Shown here one piece after another: positions 8,760 through 16,232 of a stretch of 50,696 nt of DNA (positions are counted from its first letter, which is position 1; the number at the start of each line of letters is the position of its first letter). Origin of the DNA: Streptomyces mutomycini. GTDB taxonomy: Bacteria > Actinomycetota > Actinomycetes > Streptomycetales > Streptomycetaceae. The position numbers were made by a program, and so were the translations under genes. The notes below the pieces were generated by a model. It ran no database searches, was not told the origin of the DNA, and was given only the letters and a program-made list of their open reading frames with translations. The stretch spans positions 1 to 50,696 of the forward strand of contig NZ_MAPV01000154.1 in the NCBI RefSeq assembly GCF_001700505.1, read 5' to 3'.

Positions 8760-9710
8760 TCAGCCGGTCGTCAGGACGAGGTTGCCGACCGCCTCTCCCG
8801 CGGCGAAACGGGTGAGCTGTCCGGCCAGCAGCCGCTTGGCCCGGGGCAGGAACGCGGAGGTGCTGCCGCCCACATGAGGAGTGATCAGCGTGTTGGGAGC
8901 ATGCCAGAGAGGGTGACCCGCGGGCAGCGGTTCCGGGTCGGTCACGTCGAGCGCGGCACGCAGCCGCCCCGACTCCAGTTCGGACAGCAGGGCCGCGGTG
9001 TCGACGACGGCGCCCCGCGCGACGTTCACGAGCAGGGCGCCGTCCCGCATCGCGGAGAGGAAGCCCGGGCCCACCAGCCCTTGTGTGGAGGGGTTCAGCG
9101 GAGTGGACAGAATGACGACGTCGGCCTCGGGGAGCAGCGTGGGAAGTTCCTCGATCGCGTGTACGGGACCGCGTGCGGTGGCCCGTGCGGAGCGTGCGAC
9201 GCGTACCACCCGCGCGCACTCGAAGGGTTCGAGCCGGTCCTCGATGGCCGCACCGATCGATCCGTAACCCACCACGAGGACGGACTTGTCGGCGAGTGCC
9301 GGATAGAAGCCGGACCGCCACTCCTCCTCGTCCTGGCCGTGCACGAAGCCGGGGAACCCGCGGAGCGAGGCCAGGATCAGCGCGAGTGCGAGCTCGGCCG
9401 TCGAGGCCTCGTGCACGCCCTTGGCATTGCACAGCCGCACTCCTGCGGGCAGCAGACCGAGCCCCGGCTCCACGTGGTCTATGCCCGCGGAGAGGGTCTG
9501 GACGACCTGCACCGCGCTCATCCCCTTCAGCGGACGGACCGCGACCTCCGGGCCCTTCATGTAGGGGACGACGTAGAACACGCAGTCGGCGGGATCCGCC
9601 GGGTAGTCCGGGCCACCGTCCCAGAAACGGTAGTCGAGACCCTCGGGGAGGCCCTCGACCTCATCGGCGGCGAACGGCAGCCATACGTCGGTGGCGGATG
9701 AAGAAGTCAT
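8760..9710 (-). CDS. D-isomer 2-hydroxyacid dehydrogenase
   Basis: The 316-residue NAD(P)-dependent dehydrogenase reduces a 2-keto acid to its D-2-hydroxy acid; the substrate is unknown. It has the nucleotide site VVGYGSIGAAIEDRL (about residue 145), the catalytic Arg in NVARGAVVD, an acidic DVTDPEPLP motif, and the catalytic His in LITPHVGGST. Unlike SerA it lacks the ACT and intervening domains, so it is not a second phosphoglycerate dehydrogenase. The ATG at 9710 begins MTSSSATDVWLPF. It is divergent from the aldo/keto reductase and stands alone upstream of cdgC, separated by 120 bases. Confidence 0.9.
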   Translation of the reverse strand: MTSSSATDVWLPFAADEVEGLPEGLDYRFWDGGPDYPADPADCVFYVVPYMKGPEVAVRPLKGMSAVQVVQTLSAGIDHVEPGLGLLPAGVRLCNAKGVHEASTAELALALILASLRGFPGFVHGQDEEEWRSGFYPALADKSVLVVGYGSIGAAIEDRLEPFECARVVRVARSARATARGPVHAIEELPTLLPEADVVILSTPLNPSTQGLVGPGFLSAMRDGALLVNVARGAVVDTAALLSELESGRLRAALDVTDPEPLPAGHPLWHAPNTLITPHVGGSTSAFLPRAKRLLAGQLTRFAAGEAVGNLVLTTG

Positions 9711-9804
9711 GGTCAGGAGGCTATGCGAAAGGCGCGGAACCGCAGAGGTTACTTTGGGGTGCTGGAGGCCCCGTGATCATGGGACCGAGGGAGGGTTCGG
9801 GGAG

Positions 9805-10797
9805 TTGGAGCGCAGGACTATCGGTGCGGCGGCGCTCGCCGTGGGCGCGGTCGGGCTGGGCTGTATGCCGATGAGCTGGGCCTACAGCGCGTCGGAGCAG
9901 CGAGGCGACCGCTCGGTGCGGACCGTGCACGCCGCGCTGGACGCGGGCGTCCAACTGCTCGACACCGCCGACATGTACGGGCCGTTCACCAACGAACTGC
10001 TCGTCGGAAGGGCGCTCAGGGGCCGCCGGTCCGAAGCCTTCCTCTCCACCAAGTGCGGTCTGCTGGTGGGGGATCAGCACATCGTGGCCAACGGACGCCC
10101 CGGCTATGTGCGCAGGGCCTGTGACGCCTCGCTGCGACGGCTCCAGACCGATGTGATCGACCTCTACCAGTTGCACCGGGCGGACCCCGAGGTGCCGGTG
10201 GAGGAGACGTGGGGCGCCATGGCGGACCTGGTGACCGCCGGCAAGGTGCGGGCCCTCGGGCTGTGCGCCGTGGGTGCCCGGGCAGGCCGTGGGCCGGGGG
10301 CGCGGATGCACGACGGCACCCTCAGGCAGTTGGAGCGGGTGCAGCAGGTGTTTCCCGTCAGCGCGGTCCAGGCGGAGCTCTCGGTGTGGTCGCCCGAGGC
10401 TCTGGAAGACCTGCTTCCGTGGTGCGCGGCGCGCGGTGTGGGTGTGCTGGCCGCGATGCCGCTGGGCAACGGCTATCTCACGGGCACCCTCAAACCCGGT
10501 CAGGGCTTCGAGCCCGATGACCCGCGGGCCAGGCATCCCCGCTTCACCGCGGAGATGATGGCGGCCAACCAGCCGGTGGTGGTGGGGCTGCGCAGGATCG
10601 CGGAGCGGCACGGCGCCACTCCGGCGCAGGTGGCTCTGGCGTGGGTCCTGCGGCAGGGCCGCCATGTGGTGCCGGTGCCCGGGGCGAAGCGGGAGCGATG
10701 GGCCGTGGAGAACGCGGGAGCGGCGGAGCTGGCCCTGACGGACCGGGATCTGGCGGAGATAGCCGGGCTGCCGCGGGCCCTCGGATCATGGGACTGA
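9805..10797 (+). CDS. Aldo/keto reductase
   Basis: A roughly 330-residue TIM-barrel oxidoreductase that reduces aldehydes or ketones with NADPH. The motif LLDTADMYGP carries the catalytic Asp and Tyr, FLSTKCG carries the Lys, and DLYQLHRADP carries the His. The C-terminal segment VALAWVLRQGRHVVPVPGAKR is the family cofactor-binding motif. The TTG at 9805 is chosen because GAGGGAGGG lies about 9 bases upstream and the frame then starts LERRTIGAAALAVG. The open frame extends to 9691, but that would overlap the divergent dehydrogenase start and adds no family similarity. The physiological substrate is not evident. Confidence 0.88.
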   Translation: MERRTIGAAALAVGAVGLGCMPMSWAYSASEQRGDRSVRTVHAALDAGVQLLDTADMYGPFTNELLVGRALRGRRSEAFLSTKCGLLVGDQHIVANGRPGYVRRACDASLRRLQTDVIDLYQLHRADPEVPVEETWGAMADLVTAGKVRALGLCAVGARAGRGPGARMHDGTLRQLERVQQVFPVSAVQAELSVWSPEALEDLLPWCAARGVGVLAAMPLGNGYLTGTLKPGQGFEPDDPRARHPRFTAEMMAANQPVVVGLRRIAERHGATPAQVALAWVLRQGRHVVPVPGAKRERWAVENAGAAELALTDRDLAEIAGLPRALGSWD

Positions 10798-10929
10798 CTC
10801 CGCCCGGTGGAGCCTGCTCCATGGCCTGGCACTGGCTCCGTCGCGGGAGAATTCGGCGAAGATCGGGAACCCGGGGCGGAGTGGCGGTGTAAGAACAGTA
10901 GTCGTGCGACCGTCGAAAGGATCGGTGCT

Positions 10930-12111
10930 GTGCAAACTCCCGTGCTGCGCAAGGGGGTAGTGGCCCTGCTCGCCTCGGCCGCCCTCCTGCTGTCCGCCTG
11001 CTCGTCCGATGACGGCCCGGCAGCCGGTGAGGGTGCCGCCTCGCCCCCGGCAAGCGCCACGCCCGCTCCCCCGGCCTCAGGGAGCCCGTCGGCGGAGCCA
11101 CCGCCGGCCAAGGGCTCGGCCGAAGTGGTGAAGACGCTCACGGACGGCCTCGCGTCTCCCTGGGGCCTCGCCGCACTTCCGGGGGGCGACCTGCTGGTCG
11201 CCTCGCGCGACGAAGCGACGATCACCCGCATCGACAGTGAGAGCGGCAAGAAGACGCTGCTCGGCTCGGTGCCGGGGGTGGCGCCGGCGGGCGAGGGCGG
11301 CCTGCTGGGCCTCGCCGTCGCCCCGACCTTCGGCGCGGACCATCTGGTCTACGCCTACTTCACCACCGAGTCGGACAACCGCATCGCCCGCATGCTGTAC
11401 GACGAGAAGAAGCCCGCGGGCCGGCAGCTGGGCGCCCCGGACACCATTCTCCGGGGCATCCCGAAGGGCTCCATCCACAACGGCGGGCGGATCGCGTTCG
11501 GGCCGGACCGCATGCTGTACGCAGGCACGGGCGAGACGGGTGACACAGGTCTCGCCCAGGACAAGTCGTCCCCTTCGGGCAAGATCCTGCGGATGACGCC
11601 CGACGGCGAGCCGGTGCACGGCAATCCCGAGGCCGACTCCCTGATCTATTCGTACGGGCACCGCAACGTCCAGGGTCTCGCCTGGGACGGTGGTAAGCGG
11701 CTCTGGGCTGCCGAATTCGGCCAGAACACCTGGGACGAGCTGAATCTGATCGAGCCGGGCAAGAATTACGGCTGGCCCGATGTCGAGGGCAAGGAGGGCG
11801 AGCCGGGGTTCGTCGACCCGGTCGCCCAGTGGAAGACCTCGGAGGCTTCGCCGAGCGGCATCGCGTATGCGGAGGGGTCGATCTGGATGGCGGGGCTGCG
11901 GGGCGAGCGGCTCTGGCGGATCCCGCTCTCGGGCAAGGCGGACGGGGAGCCGCTGGCCGCCCCCCAGGCGTTCCTGGAAGGGAAGTACGGCCGTCTGCGC
12001 ACGGTGCTCGCCGCGGGCGGCGACAAGCTGTGGCTGGTCACGAGCAACACGGACGGGCGCGGCGACGTGAAGTCGGGGGACGACCGGATCCTTCTCCTGA
12101 AGGTGCGGTAA
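10930..12111 (+). CDS. PQQ-dependent sugar dehydrogenase-like lipoprotein
   Basis: A 393-residue secreted lipoprotein of the glucose/sorbosone dehydrogenase family. A signal peptide ends in the lipobox LLLSAC, followed by a Pro/Ala/Ser-rich linker (about residues 25-65) and a six-bladed beta-propeller. Family motifs are ASPWGLAALPGGDLLVA, GEGGLLGLAV, GTGETGD, SYGHRNVQGLAWD and LNLIEPGKNYGWP. The family oxidises sugars using PQQ, but whether this member binds PQQ or has a substrate is not visible. GTG 10930 is chosen because AAAGGA lies 8 bases upstream and it begins the signal peptide. It follows the aldo/keto reductase after about 130 bases and ends at a terminator. Confidence 0.9.
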   Translation: MQTPVLRKGVVALLASAALLLSACSSDDGPAAGEGAASPPASATPAPPASGSPSAEPPPAKGSAEVVKTLTDGLASPWGLAALPGGDLLVASRDEATITRIDSESGKKTLLGSVPGVAPAGEGGLLGLAVAPTFGADHLVYAYFTTESDNRIARMLYDEKKPAGRQLGAPDTILRGIPKGSIHNGGRIAFGPDRMLYAGTGETGDTGLAQDKSSPSGKILRMTPDGEPVHGNPEADSLIYSYGHRNVQGLAWDGGKRLWAAEFGQNTWDELNLIEPGKNYGWPDVEGKEGEPGFVDPVAQWKTSEASPSGIAYAEGSIWMAGLRGERLWRIPLSGKADGEPLAAPQAFLEGKYGRLRTVLAAGGDKLWLVTSNTDGRGDVKSGDDRILLLKVR

Positions 12112-12130
12112 CCGGGGGCCGAGCCCCCGG
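12112..12130 (+). terminator. Terminator after the sugar dehydrogenase gene
   Basis: A perfect 8-bp stem CCGGGGGC/GCCCCCGG with a CGA loop starts immediately after the TAA stop. A GC-rich tail follows, without a T-run. Confidence 0.7.
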
Positions 12131-12189
12131 ACTCCGGGTCTCCCGGGTCCCCGCTCCGCCGGACACGGCCGGAAGCGGGTGCGCCGGTG

Positions 12190-12223
12190 CGGGCCGCCGC
12201 CTCCGGCCGGAGGCGGCGGCCCG
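12190..12223. repeat. 34-bp perfect palindrome between convergent genes
   Basis: The sequence is its own reverse complement with no spacer: 17-bp arms, 32 of 34 bases G or C, centred on CCGG|CCGG at 12206/12207. It lies in the roughly 310-base gap between convergent genes (sugar dehydrogenase and a membrane protein). A bidirectional terminator is the simplest reading, but a loopless stem of this length is more extreme than the other terminators in the window. I see no gene in the rest of the gap (12131-12418). Confidence 0.75.
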
Positions 12224-12418
12224 GCCAGGGTGCCGGCGCACCCGGTCCACACCCTGCTGCGGACGGGAGTAGGGGCACGACAGGAAGCCGCGCTCCCGTT
12301 CCCGCCCCAAGGGATGCCGCCGCGCCGGGCCAGTGCCGCACCGGGCGGGTGCCGTATCGCTGCGGACGGGGCGCCCGGATCCTGGTGACGGATGACTCGG
12401 CCGACGGCCTGCGGAGCC

Positions 12419-13069
12419 TCAGCCTCCGGCGGCGGACGGCAGCGCGACGAAGAGGTCGAGGTACATGCCGACGGAGATCAGCAGGCCGAGCACGCCAAGT
12501 GCCGTGCCCGCCACGGCGACGGAGCGGACCCAGCCCGCCTGTGGAAGGACGGAGGGTGCGCCGAATGCGGGGCGGACCAGGACGAAGACGCCGACGATCA
12601 GCGCGAGCAGCGCGAAGAGCCCGTTGACGAGGGCCGTGGTGTGCCAGGCGTCACCGTAGATCTCGGAGATCTGCTGGGCTGCGCTGCCACCGCCGGAGGT
12701 CTTGATCTGTCCCATGAGGGTCTCGCGCTCGGCGGCGACGCGTCCGGTCCACGCGCCCGAGAGCGAGACGATACCGAGCCCGGCGGCCACGACGGCTGCG
12801 GCTCCGGTCCCGACTCCTGCGGCGGCGGTGGCATCGGCTTCGGCGTAGGGGTCCGGCTCGACCTCCAGGCCGTCCTCCGCGGCGGCGTCGGTCGCGGCCA
12901 CGTCCATGGCGGTCACGTCCGACGCGGTCACGCCCGGTGCGACACCGTCCGGGACGGCGTCGTCCCCGGGGCCGGCCTTCTTCGTCACGTCCGGTGTAGC
13001 GGCGGTCGTGTCGGCCGCCTTCCTTTCCTCGGTGTCGTCGGTGGTCGGAGTGGAGGGGGAGGTGTTCAT
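12419..13069 (-). CDS. Membrane protein of unknown function, disordered N-terminus
   Basis: A 216-residue protein I do not recognise. Residues 1-80 are a Thr/Asp/Ala-rich, acidic, probably disordered cytoplasmic segment. Three hydrophobic segments follow (about 85-105, 145-170 and 185-215). Between the first and second lies a roughly 40-residue polar stretch with TGRVAAERETLMGQIKTSG. The ATG at 13069 (MNTSPSTP) has no Shine-Dalgarno sequence right upstream. A TAGCGT box 7 bases before it would fit a leaderless transcript, and an upstream AAGGAGG is too far away to serve this start. It follows the GNAT gene on the same strand after 50 bases. Confidence 0.65.
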   Translation of the reverse strand: MNTSPSTPTTDDTEERKAADTTAATPDVTKKAGPGDDAVPDGVAPGVTASDVTAMDVAATDAAAEDGLEVEPDPYAEADATAAAGVGTGAAAVVAAGLGIVSLSGAWTGRVAAERETLMGQIKTSGGGSAAQQISEIYGDAWHTTALVNGLFALLALIVGVFVLVRPAFGAPSVLPQAGWVRSVAVAGTALGVLGLLISVGMYLDLFVALPSAAGG

Positions 13070-13119
13070 GCGCCGCACGCTAGGGGTCCCGTATGAGAGC
13101 CTCCTTAACACTGAGAGCC

Positions 13120-13674
13120 TCAGCCCTGTGCCGTACGCCATTCAGAGGCCAGGACCGCCCAGATCTCATGGTCGTGACGCTTGCCGCGGTACGGATAGGC
13201 CTCGCGCAGTACACCTTCGCGCGTCATGCCGAGGCGCGCGGCCACGGCGACGCTGCGGGTGTTGGCGGAGGAAGCGATCCACTCCACCCGGTGCATCCCC
13301 CGTACGCCGATGGCCCAGTCGATCAGTTTCCGGGAGGCGCGGGTCACCAGGCCCCGGCCCTCCGCGGCGGCCTCCAGCCAGCAGCCGATCTCGCAGTTGC
13401 CGGTACCGGCCTCGAATATCCGGAACAGGACGCCGCCGACCAGCGTGCCGTCCAGCCAGATGCCGTAGAGCCGGCCGGTGTCCGCCGCCTGCTTGTCGGC
13501 GTACCGCTGGAGAAGGGCCCGTGCGGAGGTGAGGTCCGTGGCGGCCGCGGCGAACGGGATCCAGGGGTCGACCAGGGCGCGCGCCCGGTCCATGTGGGCC
13601 AGGAACTCCTCCGCCTGCCAGGGCTCCAGCGGGCGGAGCTCCGCCCCGTCGTCGCCCAGTGACACCGTGAACAC
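13120..13674 (-). CDS. GNAT acetyltransferase, RimJ/RimL type
   Basis: The 184-residue protein transfers acetyl from acetyl-CoA to an amino group; the substrate is unknown. The RimL-type core is visible: WLDGTLVGGVLFR, EIGCWLEAAAEGRGLVTRA (acetyl-CoA loop around residue 110), and VEWIASSANTRSVAVAARLG. GTG 13674 is preferred because GAGGAG lies 7 bases upstream and the protein begins VFTVSLGDDG; the frame stays open to 13767 inside the MMPL gene. It starts 28 bases after the MMPL stop, so the two are probably co-transcribed. Confidence 0.87.
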   Translation of the reverse strand: MFTVSLGDDGAELRPLEPWQAEEFLAHMDRARALVDPWIPFAAAATDLTSARALLQRYADKQAADTGRLYGIWLDGTLVGGVLFRIFEAGTGNCEIGCWLEAAAEGRGLVTRASRKLIDWAIGVRGMHRVEWIASSANTRSVAVAARLGMTREGVLREAYPYRGKRHDHEIWAVLASEWRTAQG

Positions 13675-13702
13675 AGTGGCTCTCCTCGGTCCTCGTAACA
13701 GC

Positions 13703-15922
13703 TCAGTGGAGGTGCTGCACGACGGGCCGGTCGGCGTCGCCGGTGCGCTCCCCCGGGATTTTCGCATGCGGGGCGGTGCGGTCGGGCGGGTCGACGCTGA
13801 TGCGCGGAATCAGCCGGTCCAGCCAGGCGGGGAGCCACCAGTTCGCACCCCCGAGCATGTGCATCAGCGCGGGCACCAGCAGGGTGCGCAGGACGAAGGC
13901 GTCGAGTGCGACGGCTGCGGCCAGTGCGATGCCGAACATCGCGATGACACGGTCGCCGCTGAGGACGAAGGCGAGGAAGACGGAGATCATGATCACCGCG
14001 GCAGAGTTGATCACCCGGCCGGTCTCCGCGAGGCCGACGCTCACCGATCGGTGGTTGTCCCCGGTCTCCAGCCACTCCTCGTACATCCGGCCGACGAGGA
14101 AGACCTGGTAGTCCATCGACAGCCCGAAGAGCACCGAGACCATGATCACCGGGAGGAACGGTTCGATGGGACCGGCGCTGCCGAGCCCCAGCAGTTCGCT
14201 CCCCCACCCCCACTGGAAGACGGCGACGACGACGCCGAGGGACGCGGCCACGGCGGCCACGTTCATCACGGCGGCCTTGAGGGGGACGGCCAGGGAGCGG
14301 AACGCCAGCAGCAGGAGCAGGCAGCCGAGCCCGACGACCACCCCGACGAAGAGTGGCAGCTTGCCGATGATGATCCCCGCGAAGTCGTCGTAACTCGCCG
14401 TCACTCCGCCCACGTGCATCCGGAGCGAGGTGTTCTCCCCCACCGGTGGAAGGACGTCGTGACGCAGCCGGTCGACGAGTTCGCTGGTCCGCTGCGACTG
14501 GGGCGCGGACTCGGGGACGACGGTGAGGAACGCGGTGTCACCGCTGCCGTTGTACGTCAGCGGACTCACCGAGGTGACACCGTCGGTGGCCCGCAGCACG
14601 GAGGGCAGGCCGTCCAGGGCGAGCCGGTCGTCGGCTCCGTCGAGGTGGGCGGCTATCGTCAGCGGCCCGTTGACGCCGGCGCCGAACCCCTCGGCCAGCA
14701 GGTCGTACGCCTGACGGGTGGTGGCCGTGGCGGGGTTGTTGCCCTGGTCGGAGGTGCCCAGATGCAGGGAGAGCGTGGGCACCGCGAGCACTGCCATGAG
14801 AACGGCGGCTACGGCTCCCAGCAGCCGGGGACGCCGCTCGACGAAGGCCGACCAGCGGACGGCGAAGCCGGTGGCCTGTTCGCTCTGCGGCCCGTGCTCG
14901 GCGAGCCGCCCGCGTTCCCGCCGGCTCAGAGCCCGCGTCCCGATGAAGGAGAGCAGCGCGGGCAGCAGGGTCACGGACGCGGCGACGGTCAGCACCACGG
15001 TGAGCGAGGCGGCGATCGCGACGCCGTTGAGGAAGCCGAGCCGCAGGACCAGCATGCCCAGCAGGGCGACGCAGACGGTCGCTCCGGCGAAGACGACGGC
15101 ACGCCCTGTCGTGGCGACGGCGTTCCGCGCCGCTTCGTCCACGGACAGACCGCGCCGCAGTCCCCGCCGGTGCCGGGTGACGATGAAGAGGGCGTAGTCG
15201 ATGCCGACGCCGAGCCCGATCAGCATGCCCAGCATCGGTGCGAAGTCGGCGACGGTCATGATGTGGCCGAGCAGCACGATGCCCGCGTACGCGGTGCCGA
15301 CGGAGACGAGGGCGGTGGCGATGGGCAGCAGGCTCGCGGCCAGCGAGCCGAACGCGAGGAAGAGGACGACCGCGGCGACGGCCACCCCGATGGCCTCGCT
15401 CAGATGGAGCGCGGGCGCCTCGGTCGCGGCGACGGCGGTGCCGCCGAGCTCGACCTGGAGCCCTTCTCCCGCGGCTTCCTGTGCGGTGTCGACGACGGCC
15501 TGGGCCTGTTCCGGCGGGATCTCGCCGGCCCGGTGGTCGAAGGTGACCGTCGCGTAGGCGGTGCGTCCGTCCGCGCTGATCTGTCCTTCGGCTGCCGCCC
15601 CGTAGGGCCCGGTGACGCCGCCGACTCCGGGCAGTGCGCGGATCGCGTGCAGCGTCCCGGTCATCGTCCGCTCGACGTCGGCGTCGCGGACGGTGGAGTC
15701 CGCGGTGTGCCAGACGACGGTGCCGGTGTCACCGCCGATCTCGTCGAACCCCGTCTGCAGGAGCTCGCCGGCGCGGCCGGATTCGGTGCCCGGCACCTCG
15801 TAGTCGGCGGAGTAGGCGGAACCCGCGAACCCCGCTGCGGTGGCCACTCCCCCGAGGGCGAACAACCAGATGAGGACGGCGACGAGGCGGTGCCTGAGGC
15901 ACCAGCGTGCGATGGCGGCCAA
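13703..15922 (-). CDS. MMPL/RND family transporter
   Basis: A 739-residue inner-membrane exporter. It has two repeats, each a transmembrane helix, a large extracytoplasmic domain and a bundle of about five helices (around 170-350 and 500-700). The loops include GIDYALFIVTRHR and GLSMDYQVFLVGRMYEEW, the proton-relay region typical of MMPL proteins. The family exports lipids or small molecules using the proton gradient; no substrate is indicated. The TTG at 15922 (LAAIARWCLRHRLVAVLIW) is preferred because AGGAG lies 8 bases upstream and the frame then begins just before the first helix. The extension to 16015 looks non-coding. Confidence 0.88.
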   Translation of the reverse strand: MAAIARWCLRHRLVAVLIWLFALGGVATAAGFAGSAYSADYEVPGTESGRAGELLQTGFDEIGGDTGTVVWHTADSTVRDADVERTMTGTLHAIRALPGVGGVTGPYGAAAEGQISADGRTAYATVTFDHRAGEIPPEQAQAVVDTAQEAAGEGLQVELGGTAVAATEAPALHLSEAIGVAVAAVVLFLAFGSLAASLLPIATALVSVGTAYAGIVLLGHIMTVADFAPMLGMLIGLGVGIDYALFIVTRHRRGLRRGLSVDEAARNAVATTGRAVVFAGATVCVALLGMLVLRLGFLNGVAIAASLTVVLTVAASVTLLPALLSFIGTRALSRRERGRLAEHGPQSEQATGFAVRWSAFVERRPRLLGAVAAVLMAVLAVPTLSLHLGTSDQGNNPATATTRQAYDLLAEGFGAGVNGPLTIAAHLDGADDRLALDGLPSVLRATDGVTSVSPLTYNGSGDTAFLTVVPESAPQSQRTSELVDRLRHDVLPPVGENTSLRMHVGGVTASYDDFAGIIIGKLPLFVGVVVGLGCLLLLLAFRSLAVPLKAAVMNVAAVAASLGVVVAVFQWGWGSELLGLGSAGPIEPFLPVIMVSVLFGLSMDYQVFLVGRMYEEWLETGDNHRSVSVGLAETGRVINSAAVIMISVFLAFVLSGDRVIAMFGIALAAAVALDAFVLRTLLVPALMHMLGGANWWLPAWLDRLIPRISVDPPDRTAPHAKIPGERTGDADRPVVQHLH

Positions 15923-16176
15923 CGGACGTGCTCCTGGGGTTCGTGGACCGTAGGGGGATATAACCGGAACATCCCACGAAGTCGCATGACCTGAATGGCC
16001 CACTCTGTCAGCCATTCCAGATCTTTTGCGGCTTTCGTGGCCATGGTCACATGGCTTGACTTCCGCCCTCGTCGCGGGACCGCTGTCTCACCGACGCCCC
16101 GCCGCCCGGCCCCTCTCCGACCGCCTGCCGAGCACCGCCCGACCGCTTCACACCTGCTTTCCACCGGCAGAGCCAA
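15923..16176. other. Intergenic region upstream of the MMPL gene
   Basis: About 250 bases between the phospholipase gene end and the MMPL start, both on the minus strand. I see no gene. It presumably holds the MMPL promoter, but I could not identify a convincing -35/-10 pair. The tandem octamer array at 16177-16232 adjoins it. Confidence 0.4.
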
Positions 16177-16232
16177 CCGTCCCGCCGTCCCGCCGTTCAG
16201 CCGTTCAGCCGTTCAGCCTTTCAACCTTTCAG
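16177..16232. repeat. Seven tandem octamers at the phospholipase C stop
   Basis: Seven consecutive 8-bp units on the plus strand: CCGTCCCG twice, CCGTTCAG three times, then CCTTTCAA and CCTTTCAG. The last unit contains the phospholipase stop codon (16229-16231), so the array lies in the 3' untranslated region. Eight is not a multiple of three, which fits growth outside coding sequence. The pattern suggests slippage; a role in termination or RNA stability is open. Confidence 0.8.

Noticed and set aside
13478..15994. 838-codon plus-strand open frame opposite the MMPL gene
   Set aside because: Antisense to a conserved transporter, low-complexity His/Glu/Gln-rich product without family similarity.
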